This document shows positions 1-5,319 of a DNA stretch of 11,004 nt, piece by piece. Made by a program: the position numbers and the translations under genes. How positions within the stretch are numbered: position 1 is the stretch's first letter; each line of letters starts with the position of its first letter. The notes below the pieces were generated by a model that worked only from the letters and a program-made list of their open reading frames with translations, ran no database searches and was not told where the DNA came from. Location of the stretch: assembly GCA_023381235.1 (NCBI GenBank), contig JAMCTV010000038.1:2742-13745 (forward strand). The letters are read 5' to 3'. The DNA is from Gammaproteobacteria bacterium (GTDB lineage Bacteria > Pseudomonadota > Gammaproteobacteria > SURF-13).

Positions 1-83
1 CCGACGCAAAATCCGCGCACAAGACCGCACTACCCGCCAAAACGCAGTCCAGGACAGGCCCCGCGCCGCAAGCCAAACCCGCC
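1..83. repeat. Terminal inverted copy of tonB segment (fold-back end)
   Basis: Bases 1-83 are the exact reverse complement of 1503-1585, which lies inside the Ala/Pro-rich part of tonB; I found no mismatch on base-by-base comparison. Identity stops at 83/84, where the ruvX-derived sequence begins. The segment makes no sense as the natural end of ruvX, so it is either a chimeric contig end (amplification or assembly) or a real inverted duplication. I favour the artefact. Confidence 0.9.
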
Positions 84-410
84 TTTTTGCGCCGCGCGTT
101 GTGCGGCGTGCGAAGAGAGCCGCTCATCTACGGTGTGCACCGGCAGCCCGTAGCGCTGCTTGAGCTGCATACTGAAGCGCCGCGCAGCGCGCGCGATCGG
201 GTGTGCTGCGTTCTCATCCAGCGGCACGCCCACCACCAGCGCGCTCGGTCGCCATTCCTTGATAAGGCGCGTGATCGCCTCCCAGTCCGGCTTGCTGTCG
301 CGCGTGGCCAGGGTAACCAGCGGCGTGGCGCTGTGAGTGAGCTGTTGCCCCACCGCGACGCCGATACGCCGCGTTCCATAGTCAAAGCCGAGCAGGGTGG
401 CGTTCATCAT
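30..410 (-). CDS. ruvX: RuvX/YqgF Holliday-junction-resolvase-like protein, 3' end replaced
   Basis: This is the YqgF/RuvX family, an RNase H-fold nuclease implicated in 16S rRNA maturation and proposed as a Holliday junction resolvase. The N-terminal LLGFDYGTRRIGVAVG carries the first catalytic Asp. ALVVGVPLDE and the HTVDERLSS motif follow, with the DER acidic residue. The family is usually about 135-155 aa. Here native sequence runs only to about residue 109 (HAAQRAAQK). Beyond base 84 the frame enters the inverted tonB copy and stops at 30, so the last 17 or so residues are foreign and the usual C-terminal Asp motif (DxxAA) is missing. The start codon at 410 overlaps the yqgE stop (ATGATGA), which suggests translational coupling. 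The family call is secure; the displayed C-terminus is not. Confidence 0.88.
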   Translation of the reverse strand: MMNATLLGFDYGTRRIGVAVGQQLTHSATPLVTLATRDSKPDWEAITRLIKEWRPSALVVGVPLDENAAHPIARAARRFSMQLKQRYGLPVHTVDERLSSHAAQRAAQKGGFGLRRGACPGLRFGG

Positions 411-970
411 GCGTGCCCCACATCGCCCGACAGATGCGTGACATCCACACCGAGCGAGGCCGCCGCCAGGCTCCAGCGCTGTTCGACGGGGGCGTGAAAC
501 AGGATGTGCGGATCGGCCTGCACGCTGAGCCAGGCGTTATCCAGCAGTTCCTGTTCCAGTTGTCCCGGCGCCCAGCCCGCGTAACCGAGCGCGGCGAGCG
601 CCGCGCCGGGGAAGGCGTCTTGCGCCAGGGCGTTGAGGATATCGGGCGAGGTGGTGAGGCTGATCTCGTCATCCACCGGCAGGCTGCTCTCCCACTGCAA
701 CGGCGGCTGGTGCAGGATAAACAGCGCGCCGCTTTGCACCGGACCGCCGAGATAAACCGGGCGGCCGGCGATGTCCGCGCTGGCGGGGCGGATGGAGAGC
801 TGCTCGAGCAGATAGCCGAAGTTCAGGTTCAGCGGACGGTTGATGACAATGCCGAGCGCGCCCTCGTCATTGTGCTGACAGATATAAATGACGCTGTGGA
901 AAAAGTTGGGGTCCGCCAGGGTGGGCATGGCGATCAGGAAGTGATTCCTCAGGGACCCCGATTCGATCAT
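407..970 (-). CDS. yqgE: YqgE/AlgH family protein (DUF179)
   Basis: The 187-aa product matches the usual length of the UPF0301/YqgE/AlgH family. It opens with the typical SLRNHFLIAMPTLADPNFFHSV stretch, in which the [ML]P-x-L-x-D-P-x-F core is diagnostic. ICQHNDEGALGIVINRP follows, then GGPVQ near residue 76. The molecular function is unsettled; AlgH was named for an effect on alginate regulation in Pseudomonas. It is cytoplasmic, with no signal peptide or membrane segment. It starts 61 bp after tonB and its stop overlaps the ruvX start by 4 bp. The tonB-yqgE-ruvX order is the conserved gammaproteobacterial one. The ATG at 970 gives the canonical N-terminus. Confidence 0.95.
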   Translation of the reverse strand: MIESGSLRNHFLIAMPTLADPNFFHSVIYICQHNDEGALGIVINRPLNLNFGYLLEQLSIRPASADIAGRPVYLGGPVQSGALFILHQPPLQWESSLPVDDEISLTTSPDILNALAQDAFPGAALAALGYAGWAPGQLEQELLDNAWLSVQADPHILFHAPVEQRWSLAAASLGVDVTHLSGDVGHA

Positions 971-1031
971 GAGTCTCTATTATCGGTCAGAACCGCCCTG
1001 TGGCACAAGCCGTGGAGACTGCGCAAAGCGG

Positions 1032-1964
1032 CTATTGTGTGGCGAGGCGGTTGTCGTGCAAAAACTGCCAGGTGCGTGTGATATGCAGGATATCGGTCTC
1101 GGCCAGAATATCCTTGGGGAAGGGGGCGTAGGGGGCGGCGAGCTGGACGATGCGCATCGCGGCATCGTCCAGCGCCTTGTGGCCGGAGGAGCGGCGCAAC
1201 TCGATGCTGTGGACCTTGCCGTCCGGGTTGAGCGCCACGTCCAGCACCAGATTGCCGGAGAGATTATTGCGCTTGGTCTCCTCCGGGTAATTGAGATTGC
1301 CGATGCGCTCCACCTTGGCGCGCCAGGCCTCCATGTAGGCGGCATATTTGTATTCCTGGGTTCTGGCGGAGATGAACTTCTGGCGCGGCCGCTGCGTGTA
1401 GGCGGAGCGCGCGTTGCTGAATTCGGCGCCCAGGCTGGCGATACGCATGCTCTGCGCCACCAGCTCCTGCGCGCTGGGTGTGGCGTCCGTTTGCGCGTCA
1501 GCGGCGGGTTTGGCTTGCGGCGCGGGGCCTGTCCTGGACTGCGTTTTGGCGGGTAGTGCGGTCTTGTGCGCGGATTTTGCGTCGGCGCTCAGCACCGGCT
1601 TGGCGGATTTTATCTCCGCCGCTGCGGCAGGCGCCGCCGCCTGCTCCACGGCGGCGGGGGGCGGCAGTTGCGGTGGCGTCTCGGCGTCGGTGTTGCCGCC
1701 GCCCTCTTGATGGGCGTTGGCCAGATAGTCGGCGCGCTCCGGCTTCCGCTCCGAGCGCTGGCTGACCAGCGTGATCTCCAGCGTGGAGACGTGGTTTTGC
1801 AGGGTATTTTTCAGCGCCTCGAAGTTCACGCCCATAATCAGGATGGCGTGCAGCATGGCCGAGAAAACCAGCGTCGTCCACAGCCGGTCGCGCGTGTTCA
1901 CGCCCGCCGGGTGTGACAGGTTCAGGTTATTCCAGGACGAGGGACTCGCCAGCACTGCGGACAT
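1032..1964 (-). CDS. tonB: TonB-family energy transducer (TonB3-like)
   Basis: This 310-aa protein has the TonB layout. A short cytoplasmic N-terminus is followed by one membrane anchor at about residues 29-47 (LWTTLVFSAMLHAILIMGV). Next comes a long Ala/Pro/Gln-rich periplasmic linker, about 70-190. The C-terminal TonB domain spans about 208-305, with YMEAWRAKVERIGNLNYP, GNLVLDVALNPDGKV and the IELRRSSGHKALDDAAMRIV helix. TonB couples proton motive force from ExbB-ExbD to outer-membrane receptors; neither partner is encoded here. Its position beside yqgE/ruvX and the pil genes matches P. aeruginosa tonB3, which is reported to be needed for twitching motility and pilus assembly, so a pilus role rather than iron uptake is plausible. 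The start at 1964 lies 11 bp past the ancestral stop of the upstream Gx gene, and no strong ribosome binding site is visible. The linker contains the segment copied at bases 1-83. Confidence 0.9.
   Translation of the reverse strand: MSAVLASPSSWNNLNLSHPAGVNTRDRLWTTLVFSAMLHAILIMGVNFEALKNTLQNHVSTLEITLVSQRSERKPERADYLANAHQEGGGNTDAETPPQLPPPAAVEQAAAPAAAAEIKSAKPVLSADAKSAHKTALPAKTQSRTGPAPQAKPAADAQTDATPSAQELVAQSMRIASLGAEFSNARSAYTQRPRQKFISARTQEYKYAAYMEAWRAKVERIGNLNYPEETKRNNLSGNLVLDVALNPDGKVHSIELRRSSGHKALDDAAMRIVQLAAPYAPFPKDILAETDILHITRTWQFLHDNRLATQ
1503..1585. repeat. Internal partner of the left-end inverted repeat
   Basis: This segment lies in the tonB linker and is repeated in inverse orientation at 1-83 with perfect identity. 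Here it sits in an uninterrupted, sensible reading frame, so this copy is the original. Repeat spacing is about 1.42 kb. Confidence 0.9.
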
Positions 1965-1975
1965 CGGCTTTAGCT

Positions 1976-2070
1976 CTACAATCTCTCTAACATGGCACGG
2001 CCAATGATACCGCTTAGCACGCCAAAGATCACGGCCGCGGTCATGAACAGCGGCAATAAATAGAACAGGC
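1976..2070 (-). pseudogene. Out-of-frame C-terminal tail of the Gx/EetB-like gene
   Basis: Downstream of the premature stop, the -1 frame encodes LPLFMTAAVIFGVLSGIIG followed by RAMLERL and a stop at 1976. This looks like the last transmembrane helix and basic cytoplasmic tail of the upstream gene. Deleting one copy of the 14-bp tandem repeat (2057-2084) joins it in frame to residue 144 of the preceding ORF, giving a 170-aa protein. As the sequence stands, this tail has no start of its own. Confidence 0.75.
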
Positions 2071-2502
2071 TAAATAGAACAGGCCGGGATGCGGGATGAA
2101 CCAGGCGTAAGCCAGCCAGAACTGGCCCGCCATGTGCGCGAGCGCGGCAAGCACGCTCAAACCAAGCGCGCTCAGGCGCGCGGCGGGCCAGACGCGGCCG
2201 AGGCCATAGCCCGCGCCGAGCGCACAAAGGGATGCCAGCGCGCCGGAGAGGCTCAGCATGAAGGTGGGCGAGAGAAACGTGCCAAGGAGCAGGCTGCCCG
2301 CGAACACGCGCAGCAGCGCAACCCATGCCGCCGCGGCGAGCCCGTAGCGCAGCAACACCACCAGGGTGATCACATTGGCCAAGCCCGGTTTGATGCCCGG
2401 CAAGGGACTGGGCAGCGCGCTCTCCGCGATATGGATGGTGATGGCGAGCGCGGCGAACCAGGCGATGCGCATATCTTCGCGCGTGGCGGTCAGGGTGGGC
2501 AT
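2041..2502 (-). CDS. Gx transporter family membrane protein (EetB-like), frameshifted
   Basis: This is an integral membrane protein of the family annotated as Gx transporter or heptaprenyl diphosphate synthase component I (Hpre_diP_synt_I). The family signature PGIKPGLANVITL is at residues 35-47. Hydrophobic segments are at about 13-30, 43-74, 82-102 and 110-136. The readable ORF is 153 aa and ends in an unrelated LACSIYCRCS tail, because a 14-bp tandem duplication shifts the frame after residue 144. Without it the protein would be 170 aa with a fifth C-terminal helix. The neighbours are a NusG-domain-II protein and ApbE. In Listeria/Lactobacillus flavin-based extracellular electron transfer, EetA (NusG-II) and EetB (Gx) are, to my recollection, the same pair. 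No strong ribosome binding site is seen at ATG 2502, and ATG 2472 is an alternative start. The transported substrate is unknown. Confidence 0.78.
   Translation of the reverse strand: MPTLTATREDMRIAWFAALAITIHIAESALPSPLPGIKPGLANVITLVVLLRYGLAAAAWVALLRVFAGSLLLGTFLSPTFMLSLSGALASLCALGAGYGLGRVWPAARLSALGLSVLAALAHMAGQFWLAYAWFIPHPGLFYLACSIYCRCS
2057..2084. repeat. Perfect 14-bp tandem duplication causing a frameshift
   Basis: TAAATAGAACAGGC occurs twice back to back, at 2057-2070 and 2071-2084. Fourteen is not a multiple of three, so the duplication breaks the Gx/EetB-like gene. Removing either copy restores an open frame to the stop at 1976 with a plausible transmembrane C-terminus. Confidence 0.9.
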
Positions 2503-2527
2503 GGTTTAAAAAGGAACCCTCTCCCAT

Positions 2528-2547
2528 CCTCTCCCTGAAGGGAGAGG
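2528..2547. repeat. CCTCTCCC/GGGAGAGG palindrome between nusG-II and Gx genes
   Basis: A perfect 8-bp stem (2528-2535 with 2540-2547) encloses a TGAA loop in the 61-bp gap between the NusG-II stop and the Gx start. The surrounding CCCTCTCCCAT...GGGGATGAAG resembles a common dispersed bacterial palindromic repeat. No T-run follows on the minus strand, so it is not a convincing intrinsic terminator. It could influence mRNA stability or translation of the Gx gene. Confidence 0.6.
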
Positions 2548-2563
2548 GGATGAAGAATAAAAA

Positions 2564-3013
2564 CTAGAAATTGATTGCATCGAAACGCGGCTCGCGTCCC
2601 ACGACTTGTGCGCTGATGCGGTTGGGCAAACAGGCCGCGAACTCGCCGCTCAAACCAAGCCAGCCGCTGTGCACGCACTGCTTGCCGCGGCAGGGCGAGG
2701 CGATGAAACGGATTTTACCGTCTTTGATCTCCAGCACGCTCACGCCGAGCGCGCCGGGAACCTCCAGGCGCTGAGCCTTGTACAGCGGCACGCGCGCGAA
2801 CTCCTTGCCGCCCACCAGGATGCGCGCCTGCTCGCCGTGCGCGCCGTTGCCCCAGTAGTGAATATAAAGATATGGAACCAGGGCAAGCGCCAGCAGCAAA
2901 ATTACAATATCGGCGCGGGTTGGAAATCCCCCCCATCCCCCCTTTGGAAAAGGGGGGCGCAGGGGGGATTTGGCAAGGGGGGGCACGATGGATGGGTTAC
3001 TCGTTTCGCTCAT
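2564..3013 (-). CDS. NusG domain II protein (EetA-like), membrane-anchored
   Basis: This 149-aa protein has one membrane segment at about residues 35-52 (DIVILLLALALVPYLYIHY) and an extracytoplasmic NusG-domain-II-type beta fold at about 62-138. The family's cysteine pattern is present: S-P-C-x4-C at 108/113 and C-L-P-N-R at 128-132. These proteins are not transcription factors; they co-occur with Gx proteins, ApbE and Rnf/EET-type redox systems. The ATG at 3013 overlaps the apbE stop by 4 bp (ATGA), supporting this start and co-translation. Residues 15-30 (KSPLRPPFPKGGWGGF) are encoded by a strong DNA palindrome and look like an in-frame repeat insertion. Related proteins usually begin close to the membrane helix, so the ancestral N-terminus was probably shorter. 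Exact biochemical role unknown. Confidence 0.85.
   Translation of the reverse strand: MSETSNPSIVPPLAKSPLRPPFPKGGWGGFPTRADIVILLLALALVPYLYIHYWGNGAHGEQARILVGGKEFARVPLYKAQRLEVPGALGVSVLEIKDGKIRFIASPCRGKQCVHSGWLGLSGEFAACLPNRISAQVVGREPRFDAINF
2924..2971. repeat. C6/G6 palindromic repeat translated inside the NusG-II gene
   Basis: The outer stem is AAATCCCCCC (2924-2933) with GGGGGGATTT (2962-2971). The inner stem is CCCCCCTTT (2937-2945) with AAAGGGGGG (2949-2957) around a 3-nt loop. It resembles the widespread AATCCCCC...GGGGGATT class of dispersed repeats. Here it lies in frame in codons 15-30 of the NusG-II protein, and its 48 bp preserve the frame. Confidence 0.85.
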
Positions 3014-4227
3014 AACGTATCGGTGATCTCCACTTTGGGCGCGGGCGCGATTTCAAAATGCATGCGCCGGGCCAGCACCGCGTCCATGTACACCGTGCCT
3101 TGTTCATCTATCAACATCGCCTGCTTCACGCCCATGTTGCTGGCGATGCGCCGCCAGTCTTTTAATCCCGCGACCAGCAGCGCGGTGCTGGCGGCGTCCG
3201 CCGTGACCGCATCGCTGTGCAGCACAGTCACGGACACCAGCCCGCGCGCCGGATAGCCGCTGCGCGGATCAATAATATGATGATAACGCTGGCCGTCATA
3301 TTCAAAAAACCGCTCATAGGTGCCGGAGGTCACGATGCTCTCGTCGCCCTGCATCTCGATGGAGGCGAGGATGCCTGGTCCGCGCGGGTTGCGGATGCCG
3401 ATGCGCCACGGACGCGCGCCGTGCTTGCCGATCACACGGATGTCGCCGCTTGCATTCACGATGGCGTTTTCGATGCCGAGTTGGCGTAAATGCTCAATGG
3501 CCACGTCCACCGCGTAGCCCTGGCCGATGGCGCCGAAATCCAGTTGCACCGCCGGGTTGCGGCTTTGCAGCAGATTATTTTCGACGCACAGGGAAGAGCG
3601 ATAGCGAAGGGTCCTGCTAGTGTCGCGGGAGGCAGGACACCGGGAGCGACCCAGGCGCAGGTCGTCCATGTTGGGATGCTGCGCGACCAGCGCGGCGACG
3701 GCTGCGGCGTCCGGCGGCGGACCTTTGGGTTCGTCGCCGTGAAAGCCCCACAGGCCGATCAGTTTGCCGATGGCGGGATTGAACAGGCCCTCGCTTTGCC
3801 GCGACAACTCCTGCGCGCGCCCGATGAGCGGCATGAGATCGGCCTGCACCGGGAACGGCGCACCGCCCGGCAACTGCGCGTTGATGCGCGTGAGATCGCT
3901 CTCCTGCCAGGCGTGCCAGGTGCGGTGGATGCGGTTGAAGTCTTCAGTGACGGCGTCTGCCGCCTGTTGCGCGGGCTCCGGTTCTACGCCCCAGATGCTG
4001 ATGTCCACCAGCGCGCCCAATGCCAGCAATTGTTCTTGATAAAGCGGTTGCGGTTTGCTGCACGACAAAGTAGCAAGTAGCAAGTAGCAAGTTGCAAGGT
4101 GAGGCGCGAAGCGGCGAACGCCGCGCCAGGGACGGCGCGGCCGTGTTTCAAGCGGAGCGGGATGCGTAGGGCAGAAACCCGCGCTACAGTTAAATTTTCC
4201 TGCCACTTTTTTGTTGCTACTTGTCAC
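3010..4227 (-). CDS. apbE: ApbE: FAD:protein FMN transferase, probable lipoprotein
   Basis: ApbE attaches FMN from FAD to Thr/Ser of extracytoplasmic flavoproteins such as RnfG, NqrC and FMN-binding proteins. Family blocks seen: SEGLFNPAIGKLIGLWGFHG (about 145-164), LDFGAIGQGYAVD (229-241), NASGDIRVIG (258-267), IVTSGTYERFFEYDGQRYHHIIDPRSGYP (298-326) and the metal-site block SDAVTADAAST (338-348). The usual Lys of GxIxKG is Gln here (GQG). Two oddities stand out. Residues about 193-216 are an in-frame 69-bp repeat insertion; removing it joins DDLRL to ENNLLQSRNP, the expected family sequence. The N-terminus is also irregular: the first available start is GTG 4227, inside a heptamer repeat, and the hydrophobic HLATCYLLLATLSC (43-56), with a lipobox-like Cys56, is largely heptamer-encoded. 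The true start is uncertain (GTG 4206 is another option). The core family call is firm. Confidence 0.88.
   Translation of the reverse strand: MTSSNKKVAGKFNCSAGFCPTHPAPLETRPRRPWRGVRRFAPHLATCYLLLATLSCSKPQPLYQEQLLALGALVDISIWGVEPEPAQQAADAVTEDFNRIHRTWHAWQESDLTRINAQLPGGAPFPVQADLMPLIGRAQELSRQSEGLFNPAIGKLIGLWGFHGDEPKGPPPDAAAVAALVAQHPNMDDLRLGRSRCPASRDTSRTLRYRSSLCVENNLLQSRNPAVQLDFGAIGQGYAVDVAIEHLRQLGIENAIVNASGDIRVIGKHGARPWRIGIRNPRGPGILASIEMQGDESIVTSGTYERFFEYDGQRYHHIIDPRSGYPARGLVSVTVLHSDAVTADAASTALLVAGLKDWRRIASNMGVKQAMLIDEQGTVYMDAVLARRMHFEIAPAPKVEITDTL
3582..3650 (+). repeat. 69-bp in-frame palindromic element, copy 1 (within apbE)
   Basis: The element matches 10677-10745 at 67 of 69 positions in the same window orientation, with substitutions at 3601 (a/c) and 3639 (a/g). 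It starts and ends with CGAC and contains the inverted pair GTCCTGC / GCAGGAC around a 14-nt loop. Its 69 bp equal 23 codons, so the apbE frame is kept. It is read antisense here, as RSRCPASRDTSRTLRYRSSL. It encodes no protein of its own, so a transposase would have to act from elsewhere. Confidence 0.88.
4071..4098 (+). repeat. Heptamer array A-left (TAGCAAG x3 + TTGCAAG)
   Basis: Four contiguous 7-bp units lie within the signal-peptide-coding part of apbE. Read on the minus strand they encode part of LATCYLLLAT. With 4213-4233 they form inverted arms around a roughly 115-bp GC-rich core. Confidence 0.9.
4120..4141. repeat. GCCGCGCC/GGCGCGGC hairpin in the apbE leader
   Basis: A perfect 8-bp GC-only stem with a 6-nt AGGGAC loop sits in the core between the two heptamer arms upstream of the conserved ApbE domain. 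It lacks a following T-run, so it is not an obvious terminator. It could form part of a compound dispersed repeat that was inserted between gshB and apbE. Confidence 0.6.
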
Positions 4228-4233
4228 TTGCTA
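4213..4233 (-). repeat. Heptamer array A-right at the gshB 3' end
   Basis: Units GTTGCTA, CTTGTCA and CTTGCTA are complements of TAGCAAG and its variants. They contain the gshB stop codon (4217-4219) and the candidate GTG start of apbE (4227). The 14-mer CTTGTCACTTGCTA here recurs at 5285-5298 and 5299-5312 at the end of gshA. Confidence 0.9.
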
Positions 4234-5212
4234 CTTTCTTCTCAACCACATCCAAAAACTGCGCTGCAATGTTTAATCCATACAACGCATCCAATTCCCG
4301 CGCACAGGTCGGGCTGGTGACGTTGATCTCGGTCAGGTAATCGCCGATCACGTCCAGGCCCGCGAACAGTAAACCCTTTTCGCGGAGCGCGGGGCCGGCC
4401 TGTTGGCAAATCCAGCGGTCGCGCGCCGAGAGCGGCACGCCGACGCCCTTGCCGCCCGCGGCCAGGTTGGCGCGCGTCTCGCCCGGCGCCGCAATGCGCG
4501 CCAGGGCGTAGGGCACGGGCTCGCCGTTGATCAGCAGGATGCGTTTGTCGCCCTCGCTGATTTCCGGGATGTAGCGCTGCGCCATGACGAAGCGCCGCGG
4601 CTTCGCCCCCCTCGCTTCGCTCTCACCGGTCATGGTTTCGATAATCACGTTAATGTTGGGATCATCCCGGCGCACGCGGAATACCGAACTGCCGCCCATG
4701 GCGCCGAGTGGCTTTAAAATGATGTCGCCGTGCTCCTGCAGAAAACCACGCAGTTGCTGCGCATCGCGCGTGACCAGGGTGGGCGGGGTGCATTGCGGAA
4801 ACCAGGTGGTGAATAATTTTTCATTGCAGTCGCGCAGCGCGCGCGGCTTGTTTACCACCAGCACGCCTTCCGCCTCGGCGCGCTCCAGCAGATACGTGGT
4901 ATACACGTACTCCATGTCGAACGGCGGGTCTTTGCGCATCAGAATCACATCCAGCGCGGCGAGCGGTTGAGAGGTCTCCGCGCCGGAATCAAACCAGTGG
5001 CGGGCGTTGTCCTCAACGCGCAACGCTCGCATGCGCGCGCAGGCGCGCCCATCGCGCAGATACAGGTCGCCCTGTTCCATGTAATGAATGTTCCAGCCGC
5101 GCGCCTGCGCCGCGAGCAGCATGGCGAAGGTGGTGTCTTTTTCGATGTGGATCGTGGTGATGGGGTCCATCACCACGCCGATATTGATACAGTGGCGAGG
5201 GGCTAACGGCAT
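4217..5212 (-). CDS. gshB: Glutathione synthetase
   Basis: GshB joins gamma-glutamylcysteine and glycine using ATP, the second step of glutathione synthesis. It is a cytoplasmic ATP-grasp enzyme. Diagnostic blocks: GVVMDPITTIHIEKDTTFAMLL (12-33), LMRKDPPFDMEYVY (91-104), KPLGAMGGSSVFR (167-179), GDKRILLINGEPVPYALAR (221-239), NLAAGGKG (249-256) and the metal-binding LDVIGDYLTEINVTSPT (286-302). ATG 5212 gives 331 aa, close to the usual 315-320; an upstream TTG at 5233 lies in repeats and is less likely. Oddities: about 7 extra residues in the loop after MTG (GESEARGAKPRR, about 196-207) relative to the usual MTGxGxR-xMAQ, and a C-terminal VASDK tail written entirely by the heptamer repeat. 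It follows gshA after about 80 bp of repeats; co-transcription is likely. Confidence 0.95.
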   Translation of the reverse strand: MPLAPRHCINIGVVMDPITTIHIEKDTTFAMLLAAQARGWNIHYMEQGDLYLRDGRACARMRALRVEDNARHWFDSGAETSQPLAALDVILMRKDPPFDMEYVYTTYLLERAEAEGVLVVNKPRALRDCNEKLFTTWFPQCTPPTLVTRDAQQLRGFLQEHGDIILKPLGAMGGSSVFRVRRDDPNINVIIETMTGESEARGAKPRRFVMAQRYIPEISEGDKRILLINGEPVPYALARIAAPGETRANLAAGGKGVGVPLSARDRWICQQAGPALREKGLLFAGLDVIGDYLTEINVTSPTCARELDALYGLNIAAQFLDVVEKKVASDK

Positions 5213-5220
5213 GGAAATAG

Positions 5221-5319
5221 TAGCAAGTATCAAGTAGCAAGTAGCAAGGAAAAAGTAGCAAGAGTGCCCATGGTTCTGTTTTGACTTGTCACTTGCTACT
5301 TGTCACTTGCTACTTGTTT
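5221..5319. repeat. Heptamer arrays B, inverted pair between gshA and gshB
   Basis: The left arm 5221-5262 is six units (TAGCAAG, TATCAAG, TAGCAAG, TAGCAAG, the degenerate GAAAAAG, TAGCAAG). The right arm 5285-5319 is five complementary units (CTTGTCA, CTTGCTA, CTTGTCA, CTTGCTA, CTTGTTT). A 22-nt spacer lies between them. The transcript could fold into a long imperfect hairpin. The right arm encodes the end of GshA and its stop codon, while the left arm occupies the region just upstream of the gshB ATG. Confidence 0.9.

Noticed and set aside
2528..2550. Intrinsic terminator after the NusG-II gene
   Set aside because: The stem is good but no U-tract follows on the transcribed strand, and the next gene in the same operon begins within 30 bp.
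3010..4227. ApbE as a pseudogene because of the leader and the insertion
   Set aside because: The frame is continuous through the whole conserved domain and the catalytic and metal-site blocks are kept. Only the leader and a loop are altered.
4071..5319. Heptamer arrays as a CRISPR array
   Set aside because: Units are 7 bp and contiguous, with no unique spacers, and no cas gene is nearby.
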